Source: an uncultured Rhodospirillales bacterium
Lineage (GTDB): Bacteria; Pseudomonadota; Alphaproteobacteria; CAAGCB01; CAG-977
Length of the DNA: 64,000 nt
Reading direction: 5' to 3'
Assembly: GCA_902777205.1 (NCBI GenBank)
Contig: CACYSU010000002.1
Location: 112,190 to 176,189 of the forward strand
The notes under the pieces are model-generated. The model was not told the DNA's origin, made no database searches, and saw only the letters and a program-made list of their open reading frames with translations. Within the stretch, counting starts at the first letter, position 1, and each line of letters begins with the position of its first letter. Positions 1 to 9,778 of the stretch are shown one piece after another. The position numbers were made by a program, and so were the translations under genes.

Positions 1-547
1 GCGACAGCGACCCCGCGCCCATCAGCACCGCCGTGCCCAAATCGGGCTGTTTCAGCACCAGCGCAACAGGCAGCAACACCATGAACGACGGAATGACAAT
101 CGACGACATCGTCATCATTTCCTGCAACGAACTGCCGTGGAAATAGCGCGACAAGGCCAAGATCAGCGCGATTTTCATCAATTCGGACGGCTGCACCTTG
201 ATAAATCCCAGATTCAGCCAGCGCTGCGCCCCCATTGCGTCGTGGCCGAAAAATTCGACGATGAACAGCAGGATCAAAGCCCCGACATAAAAAACATACG
301 CGTATTTCAGCCAGAACCGCAAGTCTATCATCGCGACGGCCAGCATGATCGCGAACCCCAGCCAGAAACGGGAAAACTGGCGGCTGGCCCACGGGTTCCA
401 ACCGCCGTTCGCGGCGGCGTACAAAACGACGAACCCCGTCAGCGCGACCATGCAGATCAGAAAGATGTAGCACCAGCTGAGCCGCATGAACCGTTCTTTC
501 AGCGTCATATTGGCATTGCGCAGCCGGAAAGAGGAAAAATCCGCCAT
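1..547 (-). CDS. rodA: RodA, peptidoglycan glycosyltransferase (3' end cut by window)
   Basis: This is the N-terminal 182 codons of a SEDS-family polytopic membrane protein. The reverse translation begins MADFSSFRLRNAN and runs through several hydrophobic segments. It carries the SEDS signature 'GAQRWLNLG' followed by 'QPSELMK' near residues 105-125, which is diagnostic of RodA/FtsW. In the family it polymerises lipid II during cell elongation together with PBP2. Its ATG overlaps the stop of mrdA by one base (TAATG), so the two are translationally coupled at the end of the mreBCD-mrdA-rodA operon. RodA rather than FtsW is chosen from this context. Confidence 0.95.
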   Translation of the reverse strand, partial: MADFSSFRLRNANMTLKERFMRLSWCYIFLICMVALTGFVVLYAAANGGWNPWASRQFSRFWLGFAIMLAVAMIDLRFWLKYAYVFYVGALILLFIVEFFGHDAMGAQRWLNLGFIKVQPSELMKIALILALSRYFHGSSLQEMMTMSSIVIPSFMVLLPVALVLKQPDLGTAVLMGAGSLS

Positions 548-2412
548 TACAATTTCTCCGCGTTTTTCTTAAAGGTTTTGGGCGTTTTCGCCGCCGGATC
601 GAATTTCAGCGCCGCTTCCATGATCGCGCGGGCGATCGGCGCCGCCGATGTCGAACCGCCGCCGCCGTGTTCGACCACCACCGCCAAAGCGTACCGCGGA
701 TTGTCCGTCGGACCGAAAGAAACAAACAAAGCGTGGTTCCGTTCCTCCCACGGGATTTCGTCCTGACGGCGCATCCCCTGTTCGCGTTCTTTCATGGAAA
801 TGCGTTTGACCTGCGTCGTCCCCGTTTTGCCGGCGATCATTTTGCCGTCAACGTTCAGGCGCGCCGTTTTCGCCGTTCCTTTGGGGTTGTTGACCACCTC
901 GAACATCCCGTCGCGCATCATCTGCAAATAATTTTTGGGAATGTTCAGGTATTCGCCTTTACATTCCGACGGGCTGCGGTCGTCCGGCACGACCAGCGTC
1001 GGTTTGACCTTGTATCCGTCGTTGGCCAGAATCGCCGTCATCACCGCCAGCTGGATCGGCGTCGCCAGCACATATCCCTGCCCGATGCCCGTGTTGTACG
1101 TGTCGCCCTGCAGCCATTGTTCGCCCAAAATCAGCTCTTTCCACCGCCGCGTCGGCATCAGCCCCGATTTTTCCCCCGGCAGGTCGATTCCCGTCGGCAT
1201 TCCGAACCCGAACCGTTTGGCCATGGCGGAAATCTTGTCAATGCCCGTGCGGCGCGCGACTTCGTAAAAATAGATGTCGCACGAATGCATCAAGGCCTCT
1301 TTCAAATCGACGTTGCCGTGCCCCGCCGGTTTCCAGCAATGGAACCGGTGCGCGCCCATCATGATGTGCCCGCCGCAGAAAATCTTCGTGTCCGGCCGGA
1401 TGACGCCGGCTTCCAACGCGGCCAGCGCGACGATCATCTTGAACGTCGATCCGGGGGAATACAGACCGCCCAACGCTTTGTTCAACAAAGGATTGCGCTC
1501 GTTGGACGACAGCTCTTTCCATTCGTCCGGCGTCAATCCGCGGTTGAATTTGTTGGGATCGAAACTGGGCGTTGACACCAGCGCCAGCACTTCGCCCGTG
1601 TAAATGTCCAGCAAAACGGCCGCGCCGCTTTCGTTTTTCATTTTTTTATAGGCGACTTCCTGAATCCGCATATCAATCGTCAGCGGCAAAGTCGTTCCGG
1701 GGACGCCTTCGTCGCGTTCGATTTCGCGGATGACGCGGCCGACGGCGTTGACTTCGACGCGCTGCGCCCCCTCTTTGCCGCACAAAGCCGTGTTGTATTG
1801 CAGCTCGATGCCCGATTTGCCGACGCGGAACCCCGGCAGACGCAGTAAAGGCTTGCCGGCGGCGATTTCCTCTTCCGACACGGCACCGACGTACCCGACG
1901 ATGTGGGCGGCGGATTCGTTAAAGGGGTAATGACGGCTGAGCCCCTCGTCAATGATGATGCCGGGCAGATCCGGCGCGTTCAGCTGAATCGCGGCCATTT
2001 GCTCCCACGTCAGGTTTTCGCGGATCGTCACGGGCGTGAAATCGCGCGACCGGCGGACATCCTTGCGGATGCGCTGAATTTCGCCGTCCGTCAGCGGCAG
2101 AATCTTGTTCAAAGCGTCCAGCGTCGCGTTCAAATTGCCTTCGGTCTGTTCGGAAATGACCAGCACGCGGAAATTCTGGTTGTTTTGCGCCATGGGCTGG
2201 CCGAACCGGTCGAAAATCAACCCGCGCGGCGGCGCCAGCAAACGCGTGCTGATGCGGTTTTCCTCCGCCAGCGTTTTATAACGGTCGGATTCCAGCACCT
2301 GCAGATAATACATCCGCCCCAACAGAATCGACGACAGGAACAGCTGCGAACCGGCCAGCATCGCCGCCCGTCGGGTCAGCATTTTCCCCTTGTCACCGTC
2401 CCGCGTAATCAT
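547..2412 (-). CDS. mrdA: Penicillin-binding protein 2 (elongasome transpeptidase)
   Basis: Class B PBP of about 621 residues, the usual length. There is one N-terminal membrane segment (about residues 17-40), a dimerisation region, and a transpeptidase domain with SxxK = STFK near residue 322, SCD near 377 and KTGT near 529. It crosslinks peptidoglycan during side-wall growth as the partner of RodA. The open frame extends 21 codons further upstream into mreD. I chose the ATG at 2412 (MITRDGDKGK) because it overlaps the mreD stop as ATGA, the coupling seen elsewhere in this operon. Confidence 0.96.
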   Translation of the reverse strand: MITRDGDKGKMLTRRAAMLAGSQLFLSSILLGRMYYLQVLESDRYKTLAEENRISTRLLAPPRGLIFDRFGQPMAQNNQNFRVLVISEQTEGNLNATLDALNKILPLTDGEIQRIRKDVRRSRDFTPVTIRENLTWEQMAAIQLNAPDLPGIIIDEGLSRHYPFNESAAHIVGYVGAVSEEEIAAGKPLLRLPGFRVGKSGIELQYNTALCGKEGAQRVEVNAVGRVIREIERDEGVPGTTLPLTIDMRIQEVAYKKMKNESGAAVLLDIYTGEVLALVSTPSFDPNKFNRGLTPDEWKELSSNERNPLLNKALGGLYSPGSTFKMIVALAALEAGVIRPDTKIFCGGHIMMGAHRFHCWKPAGHGNVDLKEALMHSCDIYFYEVARRTGIDKISAMAKRFGFGMPTGIDLPGEKSGLMPTRRWKELILGEQWLQGDTYNTGIGQGYVLATPIQLAVMTAILANDGYKVKPTLVVPDDRSPSECKGEYLNIPKNYLQMMRDGMFEVVNNPKGTAKTARLNVDGKMIAGKTGTTQVKRISMKEREQGMRRQDEIPWEERNHALFVSFGPTDNPRYALAVVVEHGGGGSTSAAPIARAIMEAALKFDPAAKTPKTFKKNAEKL

Positions 2413-2945
2413 TTTTCCCTGTCCGACAGATAAACGTGCAGTTTCGCGCATGGCCACGACACCAGCGGATAGCACAACAACAACAGCAAATAGCTGATGA
2501 ACGCGATCAAAACGGGCGTGAACACCGCGTAGTTAATCGAAACGAACAGCCATTTCAGAAAACACGCGCCGGCGGAAAACACGGCGAACCCGAACCACAC
2601 GAACGAAAACGGGCGGCCGGCCAAAAACCGTCGCTGGCTGCCCGCCGTCAGGTAGAACAGCGTAAAGACCAGCGTGTTGATCCCCAGCGGCGTCCCGTCC
2701 AGAAAATCCAGAAAAACGCCGGTCGCGAACGCGCTTAAAATCGAAAAGTCGTACGGCCTGTAGATCGCCCAGTAAAACACCGGAACCAACGTCAGGGACG
2801 GCCGCACGGACGAATACCCCGGCAGATACGTCGGCGCGACGGAAAACAGCAGGATCAGCACGGTCAGGATCTTCGGCGAATACCGCCGCAGCAGCGCCGC
2901 GCACCGTTCGTTCCACGGCTGGTTTGTCAACGGGAGTTTTCGCAT
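2409..2945 (-). CDS. mreD: Rod shape-determining protein MreD
   Basis: Small polytopic membrane protein of 178 residues with about five hydrophobic segments, including a very hydrophobic final one ('YLLLLLCYPLVSW'). MreD-type features include 'RPSLTLVPVFYWAIYRP' near residue 50 and 'FLDFLDGTPLGINTL' near 80-95. It belongs to the inner-membrane MreBCD assembly. It overlaps mreC by 19 nt at its start and mrdA by 4 nt at its end. Sequence conservation in MreD is low, so the call rests on membrane topology, length and operon position together. Confidence 0.93.
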   Translation of the reverse strand: MRKLPLTNQPWNERCAALLRRYSPKILTVLILLFSVAPTYLPGYSSVRPSLTLVPVFYWAIYRPYDFSILSAFATGVFLDFLDGTPLGINTLVFTLFYLTAGSQRRFLAGRPFSFVWFGFAVFSAGACFLKWLFVSINYAVFTPVLIAFISYLLLLLCYPLVSWPCAKLHVYLSDREK

Positions 2946-3796
2946 ATCGGATCCGGTAACAATCCCGACAGGCCGTAATCGACGATGCGCACCATTTCCA
3001 GTCGGCTGCGGTTGAAGAAAGGACGGACTTTGATCACGCCGTCATTGACGGAAACGATCACGCCGACCGGCAATCCGGCGGGATAGACCCCCGCGATCCC
3101 CGACGTGACGATCCGGTCGCCGACGGCGACTTTGGTGTGGTTGGGCAAAGACACCAGCTGCGGATATTCCGTGTTGTCGCCCGACAGGATCGCGGGCGTG
3201 TCCAACGGTTCGATTTTCACCGGCACGCGCGAGTTGATGTCCGTGATCATCAAAATTCTGGCGGCGTTGATGCCGACCGAAGCGATCCGGCCGACCAGCC
3301 CGTCGCCCGTTAAAACGACGTTGCCCTTTTCGATTTCCTGTTTCTGCCCGACGAAAGCGATCAGGGATTGCGCGAACGCGTTGCCCGTGTCGGCGATGAC
3401 GCGCGACGTGATCGAAACGGCGGGCGGCGGCGGAACATAGTTCAGCAGGTCGATCAGATAGGCGTTTTCCTTGCGCAGCTGTTCGGTGTCCAGCCGGATC
3501 ATGTTCAATTCGCGGTTTTCCGCGCGCAAACGGGCGTTTTCCTGCCGGATCGACACCAATTCGTGCATATTCTGCATAAAACGGGACGCCAGTTCCGCCG
3601 GCCTTGACAGCAGGGACAGAACGGGCGTCGCGATATCGTTGAACAGGACTTGCGCCTTTTCGACCAGAACCGTGTCGGCTTTGCCCAACAGCATCAACCC
3701 GAACGCCGCCATCACCAGCCCCAAAACGGCGAACCGGCGCAGTTTCGATTTGATCCGGTAAAGGGATTCCGTATTGCCGGAATGCTGTTTTCCCAT
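2927..3796 (-). CDS. mreC: Rod shape-determining protein MreC
   Basis: Bitopic protein of 289 residues: a cytoplasmic N-terminus, one membrane segment (about residues 22-40), a coiled-coil stretch (about 70-115, rich in E, R, N and L), then the periplasmic beta-barrel domain. The typical patterns 'VLTGDGLVGRIASVG' and 'ITDINSRVPVKIE' are present. MreC forms periplasmic filaments that activate PBP2-RodA. It lies 23 nt downstream of mreB and overlaps mreD, consistent with one transcript. Confidence 0.95.
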   Translation of the reverse strand: MGKQHSGNTESLYRIKSKLRRFAVLGLVMAAFGLMLLGKADTVLVEKAQVLFNDIATPVLSLLSRPAELASRFMQNMHELVSIRQENARLRAENRELNMIRLDTEQLRKENAYLIDLLNYVPPPPAVSITSRVIADTGNAFAQSLIAFVGQKQEIEKGNVVLTGDGLVGRIASVGINAARILMITDINSRVPVKIEPLDTPAILSGDNTEYPQLVSLPNHTKVAVGDRIVTSGIAGVYPAGLPVGVIVSVNDGVIKVRPFFNRSRLEMVRIVDYGLSGLLPDPICENSR

Positions 3797-3819
3797 GACG
3801 GCCTGCCGACGGGAAAAGG

Positions 3820-4950
<1,131 letters not shown>

Positions 4951-5916
4951 CTACTCCAGAAAGTGTAAAGCGTCGGTTAATGCGTCGGGACTTTTTGCGT
5001 CGGAAACGACACAATCCGCGCAAAAACGGTGTTTGAACCATGTGATTTGGCGTTTGGCGTAGTTGCGGGTCATCTGGCGGGCGTGATCGGCGGCTTCGTC
5101 CCGCGTTATTATCCCGTTTAAAAACGCCGCGATCTCCCGAACGCCGACGGCTTTTAAAATCAGGCTGTCCGGCGGCGGGTTTTTCGCCAACAACGTGCGC
5201 ACCTCGTCAACGGCCGCGCTTTGCATCATCCGGTCGAACCGGCGGTCGCACCGGCCGTACAGTTCCGCGCGCGGCGGATCGGTCAAAATACAAAAGAAAT
5301 CGGCCTCGACGGCCTTTTCATACGGCAGGCTTTGCCAGTACGTCACGGATTTCCCCGTTTGCGCCAACACTTCGGCGGCGCGCAGGACGCGCTGCGGATC
5401 GGTGAAGGAAAAAGCCGGATCCTTTTTTTGAAAATCCGCCAAAAACCGGTCGAAGCCCAGTGTTTCACATTCGTCGCGGACGGCGCGGCGCACGGCTTCG
5501 TCCGCCTGCGGCACGGGGGAAATGCCGTTGATCAGCGTTTGCAGGTAAAATCCCGTTCCGCCGACGACAACGGGCGTTTTACCGCTTTCCCGCGCCTTTT
5601 GAATTTCGTTCGCGGCCGCCCGCACCCATTTGAAAACGGAAAAGTCCGCGTCGGGTTCCAAAAAACCGTAAAGCCTGTGAGGGACGCCGCGTTCCTCCTG
5701 TTCCGTCGGGCGCGCGGTCAGGGTCGGCACGTCGCGGTACACCTGCATACTGTCGGCGTTGATGACGACCCCGTCCGCCGCCGCGGCCAAACCGGCCGCC
5801 AGCGCGGATTTTCCGGACGCCGTCGGCCCTGCGACAACTATCACTTTGTTTTCCGGCCGTTTTGCGCTACAACGTAACAGGTCTTTGTTTTTACAGGAGC
5901 TTGCCGTGAGTGTCAT
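4951..5916 (-). CDS. miaA: tRNA dimethylallyltransferase MiaA
   Basis: It transfers a dimethylallyl group to A37 of tRNAs that read UNN codons. The P-loop 'GPTASGKSALA' is near residue 30, 'NADSMQVYRD' near 54, 'VVVGGTGFYLQTLINGISP' near 115, and the C-terminal 'YAKRQITWFKHR' near 287. The start is uncertain. The ATG at 5916 lies inside the first codons of the divergent DUF1015 gene, and internal GTG/TTG codons about 13-24 residues later would still leave a complete MiaA, since most family members begin only a few residues before the P-loop. Confidence 0.95.
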   Translation of the reverse strand: MTLTASSCKNKDLLRCSAKRPENKVIVVAGPTASGKSALAAGLAAAADGVVINADSMQVYRDVPTLTARPTEQEERGVPHRLYGFLEPDADFSVFKWVRAAANEIQKARESGKTPVVVGGTGFYLQTLINGISPVPQADEAVRRAVRDECETLGFDRFLADFQKKDPAFSFTDPQRVLRAAEVLAQTGKSVTYWQSLPYEKAVEADFFCILTDPPRAELYGRCDRRFDRMMQSAAVDEVRTLLAKNPPPDSLILKAVGVREIAAFLNGIITRDEAADHARQMTRNYAKRQITWFKHRFCADCVVSDAKSPDALTDALHFLE

Positions 5917-7150
5917 TCCCTTATTCCGTCCCTTTAAAGCCGTCCGTCCGGCGCCGCAATTCGCCGCCGAAGTCGTCGCCCCGCCCTATGATGTCCTTGA
6001 TACAAAAGAAGCGCGGGAAAAAGCAAGGGGAAAACCCTATTCCTTTCTGCACATATCCAAAGCGGAAATAGACCTGCCGGAAAACACGGATCCCTATGAC
6101 GCGTCGGTCTATGCGAAATCGGCCGAAAACTACGCCGCCATGCTGGCCGCCGGCGTGTTGAAACAGGACACCAAGGCCTGCTATTACGTTTACCGCGCCG
6201 TCATGGGCGACCATACGCAAACCGGATTGGCCGTCGCCGCCAGCGTCGCCGAATACGACAAAAACAGAATCCGCCGCCACGAATTCACCCGTCCGGACAA
6301 AGAGGACGACCGCGTGCGCCAGATCGACGCCTTGAACGCGCAGACGGGGCCCGCCCTGCTGGCGTACCGGCAGATTCCGGAAGTGAACGCGATCATCAAA
6401 AAAACGACCGTCAACCCGCCCGCCTATGAAGTCACGGGCGACAACGACATTCGCCACGCGCTCTGGGTGATTGACGACGACAACGACATTGACGCGATCA
6501 CGCGCGCTTTCGACAAACAGGAGGTCGTCTATATCGCCGACGGCCACCACCGTTCGGCCGCCGCGTCCCGCGTCGCGAAAAAACGCGCGGAACACAATCC
6601 GGAACACAAGGGAACCGAAGCCTACAACTCGTTTCTGGCGGTCGCTTTCCCAATCGACGAAATGAAGATTCTGGATTACAACCGCGTCGTTCGGGATTTG
6701 AAAGGCCTGACGCCCGACGCGTTTTTAAACGAGCTGTCGCGCGATTTCACCGTTGAAAAGACGGACGCCCCCGCCAAACCGCGCCGCAAAAACACGTTCG
6801 GCCTTTATCTGGACGGCCGGTGGTATCAGCTGACGCTGAAAAAAACGCCGGAAACGGCCGATCCGGTCAAAGCGTTGGATGTCAGCATCCTGTCGGATCT
6901 GGTTTTGGGCGGGATTTTGGACATCACCGATCTGCGCAAGGACAAACGCATCGACTTTGTCGGCGGGATGCGCGGCTTGTCCGAATTGGAAAAACGCGTT
7001 GACAGCGGGGAATGCGCGGCGGCCTTCGCCCTGTACCCGACGCAAATGGCCGAATTGACGGCCGTCGCGGACAGCGGGCAGGTCATGCCGCCCAAATCGA
7101 CGTGGTTTGAACCGAAACTGGCCGACGGGCTGGTGTCCAATCCGATTTGA
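5906..7150 (+). CDS. DUF1015 family protein, function unknown
   Basis: 414 residues, matching the conserved DUF1015 (COG4198) family by its N-terminal 'VIPLFRPFKAVRP' and 'VVAPPYDVL', the central 'IADGHHRSAAAS' near residue 215, and a C-terminal 'GMRGLSELEKRVD'. No reaction is established to my knowledge, and I do not assign one. The frame is open further upstream, but I chose the GTG at 5906 because AGGAG lies 7 bases before it and the family starts there. It is divergent from miaA, with overlapping 5' ends, and is followed by a strong bidirectional terminator. Confidence 0.9.
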   Translation: MSVIPLFRPFKAVRPAPQFAAEVVAPPYDVLDTKEAREKARGKPYSFLHISKAEIDLPENTDPYDASVYAKSAENYAAMLAAGVLKQDTKACYYVYRAVMGDHTQTGLAVAASVAEYDKNRIRRHEFTRPDKEDDRVRQIDALNAQTGPALLAYRQIPEVNAIIKKTTVNPPAYEVTGDNDIRHALWVIDDDNDIDAITRAFDKQEVVYIADGHHRSAAASRVAKKRAEHNPEHKGTEAYNSFLAVAFPIDEMKILDYNRVVRDLKGLTPDAFLNELSRDFTVEKTDAPAKPRRKNTFGLYLDGRWYQLTLKKTPETADPVKALDVSILSDLVLGGILDITDLRKDKRIDFVGGMRGLSELEKRVDSGECAAAFALYPTQMAELTAVADSGQVMPPKSTWFEPKLADGLVSNPI

Positions 7151-7178
7151 AAAAGCGGGGAAATCCCCGCTTTTTTTT
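7150..7178. terminator. Bidirectional terminator between convergent genes
   Basis: A near-perfect hairpin (AAAAAGCGGGGA / TCCCCGCTTTTT, no real loop beyond the A/T centre) is flanked by an A-tract on one side and eight T on the other. It ends the DUF1015 gene on plus and the lipoprotein operon on minus. Confidence 0.9.
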
Positions 7179-7179
7179 A

Positions 7180-8094
7180 TCATTCGACGTTGATTTCGAC
7201 CGCCATCGGCTGCGACGCGTCGATGTCAACCGGCGGTTCCAGCAGGCCTTCAAAACGTTCGGCGACGCACACGCGCGTTTTTTGCGCCACGGGTTCGCCC
7301 AGAATGTCGAACGCGCTTTGCAGGTCGAAAGCGGGCAGCGTGCCGAACGGCGACACCGTGAACACGACCTTGCGCCCGCGCGTCAGCCCGCATTGACGGA
7401 AAGCGGCCGCGTTCGCGTCGATTTTGTTTTGCAGACGCCGCAAATACCGGCGGACGACCTCCGGCTTGCCGGAAAAATAGGCCGACGATTCCGCCGGCGA
7501 GTATTTCAGCACATAGCGTTGGTAAAACTCGGCTTCCGACAGCGGAGCGGAAACGCGGCGCACGGAATCCTTTTCAATGAAATGCGACAGCAGGTACAGC
7601 AATTTGTCCCGCGCCGTCCGAAAATCCGGCGAAAAGTCCGTTTTGGAAACACGCGCTTTCCAAAACTGGCGATCCTCTTTTCCCGCCTGAACGGCCGTCA
7701 GCGAAATGAATTTTTCATACACGGGCTTTCGGTCGTACATGGTCGTCACGGCGGGGACGGGTTCATCGACGGGATGATCGGGAACGACGGTTTCGACATT
7801 GCTTTTAACGCTGATCGTCCCTTCCTTGTTCACGCCGAATTTCAAACGCAAAACGACCGCGGCCGGCGAAGCCAGCCGATATCCCTTTTCTTCCAGAACG
7901 GGTTTCAGCCTGTCCATGAACTGTTTGTATTCAATGTCGTCCTTTGACACGTCCTCGTTCAACAAATGGACGACGGCGGTTTTCACGGGCGGCACGCGGC
8001 TCAGATAGGAATCCGCCGTCAAAACGTCCGTTTCCGCGCTGGGCAGCTGACAGCCGGCGATCAAAAAGACCGCCGGCAGAAAAAAACGTTTCAT
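7180..8094 (-). CDS. Lipoprotein of unknown function
   Basis: 304 residues starting with a lipoprotein signal peptide: MKRFFLPAVFLIAGC, with cleavage before Cys15. The mature part is hydrophilic and has no membrane segment. I do not recognise the family; a DUF4136-like N-terminal half is possible but not shown. It follows the 8098-8415 gene with a 3-base gap, so the two form an operon that ends at the 7150-7178 terminator. I expect an outer-membrane or periplasmic location from the lipobox. Confidence 0.75.
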   Translation of the reverse strand: MKRFFLPAVFLIAGCQLPSAETDVLTADSYLSRVPPVKTAVVHLLNEDVSKDDIEYKQFMDRLKPVLEEKGYRLASPAAVVLRLKFGVNKEGTISVKSNVETVVPDHPVDEPVPAVTTMYDRKPVYEKFISLTAVQAGKEDRQFWKARVSKTDFSPDFRTARDKLLYLLSHFIEKDSVRRVSAPLSEAEFYQRYVLKYSPAESSAYFSGKPEVVRRYLRRLQNKIDANAAAFRQCGLTRGRKVVFTVSPFGTLPAFDLQSAFDILGEPVAQKTRVCVAERFEGLLEPPVDIDASQPMAVEINVE

Positions 8095-8097
8095 CGC

Positions 8098-8415
8098 TCA
8101 GGCCAGCGTGACGACGCCGGATTCGATCGCCTTGAGCATGACGGCCACGTCGCGCCACCCCGACACGGGTTCGCCGTCGTCGCCGATGACATCAACGCCC
8201 TTTTCGCGGCAAAAAGCGATCATTTCCTGTTCGTCCGCGTTGAACACGGCCTGCCACAGATCCTCGAACTCCTTTTTGGAATAATCGGGGGCGGCGCCGA
8301 ACAGGCGGACGGTCAGCCCGTCGGTTTCGGAAACCAGCTCGTCATTGGTTCCTTCGGCCAATTCCGGTTTTTCCGGCAAATAATCCTGCGCGCGGATGAC
8401 GGTTTGTGTTTGCAT
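8098..8415 (-). CDS. Small acidic protein of unknown function
   Basis: 105 residues, acidic, with no signal peptide or membrane segment. A frame extends upstream, but the ATG at 8415 (MQTQTVIRAQDYL) has AAAGGAG 8 bases before it and is the better start. No family is recognised. The C-terminal half ('FCREKGVDVIGDDGEPVSGW') looks like a compact alpha/beta fold. It is the first gene of a two-gene minus-strand unit with the lipoprotein and is divergent from purB. Confidence 0.65.
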   Translation of the reverse strand: MQTQTVIRAQDYLPEKPELAEGTNDELVSETDGLTVRLFGAAPDYSKKEFEDLWQAVFNADEQEMIAFCREKGVDVIGDDGEPVSGWRDVAVMLKAIESGVVTLA

Positions 8416-8482
8416 TTTTTTCTCCTTTGTTCGTATAACGGTATGTAAACACATTTACTTTCTGCAATAAAGGAAAAAAACG

Positions 8483-9775
8483 ATGATCCCGCGTTACAGC
8501 CGCCCCGAAATGTCCGCCGTCTGGTCGGACGAAAACAAATTCAAAACATGGTTGGAAATCGAAATCAGCGCTTGCGAAGCGTTGGCGGAGCTGGGAAAAA
8601 TCCCGCGGGAAGCCGTCGCCGACATCCGCGCGAAAGCCGCGTTCGACCCGAAACGCATCGACGAAATCGAAGCCGAAGTCAAACACGACGTGATCGCCTT
8701 TTTGACGAACGTCGGGGAAAACGTCGGGGAAAACGCGCGATACATCCATCAGGGCATGACATCTTCGGACGTTTTGGACACGTCGTTCAATATGCGCCTG
8801 ACGCAATCGGCGGACATTTTGCTCAAAGATATGGACAGGCTGCTGGCCGCTTTGAAAAAACGCGCCGAGGAACACAAATACACGCTGTGCATCGGGCGCA
8901 GCCACGGCATCCACGCCGAACCGACGACGTTCGGGCTGAAAATGCTTGGGTTCTACGCAGAATTCGAGCGTAACAAACACCGTCTGGAGCTGGCGCGCAA
9001 AGAGGTCGCCACCTGCGCGATTTCGGGCGCCGTCGGCACGTTCGCGACGATCGACCCGCGCGTTGAACAATACGTCGCGAAAAAACTGGGGCTGACCCCC
9101 GAACCCGTTTCGACGCAGGTCATCCCGCGCGACCGGTACGCCGTTTTCTTCACCACCGTCGGCGTCATCGCGTCGTCGATCGAACGGCTGGCGATCGAGA
9201 TCCGCCATTTGCAACGCACCGAAGTCCGCGAAGTTGAAGAATATTTCTCCGCCGGACAAAAAGGGTCGTCGGCCATGCCGCACAAACGCAACCCCGTCCT
9301 GTCGGAAAATCTGACGGGGCTGGCGCGGCTGCTGCGTTCCTATTCCATTCCCGCGATGGAAAACGTCGCGCTGTGGCACGAACGCGACATTTCACATTCG
9401 TCCAACGAACGCATCATCGCCCCCGACGCGATGACCGGATTGGATTTCTGCCTGAACCGGCTGTCCGGCATCATTGAAAAGCTGCTGGTCTATCCCGAAA
9501 ATATGCTGGCCAACCTGAACCGGCTGAAAGGCCTGATTTATTCGCAGCGCGTGATGCTGGCGCTGGTGGACAAGGGAATGAAGCGCGAAGACGCGTACAA
9601 ACTGGCGCAGCGCAACGCGATGAAAGTCTGGGCGGGCGAGGGTTCGTTCCAAGACCTGCTGGAATCCGACGCCGACGTGATGGCCGCGATGACGAAAGAG
9701 GAGCTGGAATCCCTGTTCGACACGTCGTTTTACACGCGCCAGATCGACTTTATTTTCAAAAAGGTTTTCGGGTGA
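8483..9775 (+). CDS. purB: Adenylosuccinate lyase
   Basis: 430 residues of the fumarase/aspartase superfamily. The signature loop 'GSSAMPHKRNP' is near residue 262 and supplies the catalytic serine region. 'SRYSRPEMS'-type N-terminal residues ('MIPRYSRPEMSAVW') and 'TSSDVLDT' near residue 93 are typical of the short bacterial PurB subgroup. It cleaves SAICAR and adenylosuccinate in purine synthesis. AAAGGA precedes the ATG. It is a lone gene, convergent with holA. Confidence 0.97.
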   Translation: MIPRYSRPEMSAVWSDENKFKTWLEIEISACEALAELGKIPREAVADIRAKAAFDPKRIDEIEAEVKHDVIAFLTNVGENVGENARYIHQGMTSSDVLDTSFNMRLTQSADILLKDMDRLLAALKKRAEEHKYTLCIGRSHGIHAEPTTFGLKMLGFYAEFERNKHRLELARKEVATCAISGAVGTFATIDPRVEQYVAKKLGLTPEPVSTQVIPRDRYAVFFTTVGVIASSIERLAIEIRHLQRTEVREVEEYFSAGQKGSSAMPHKRNPVLSENLTGLARLLRSYSIPAMENVALWHERDISHSSNERIIAPDAMTGLDFCLNRLSGIIEKLLVYPENMLANLNRLKGLIYSQRVMLALVDKGMKREDAYKLAQRNAMKVWAGEGSFQDLLESDADVMAAMTKEELESLFDTSFYTRQIDFIFKKVFG

Positions 9776-9778
9776 AAA

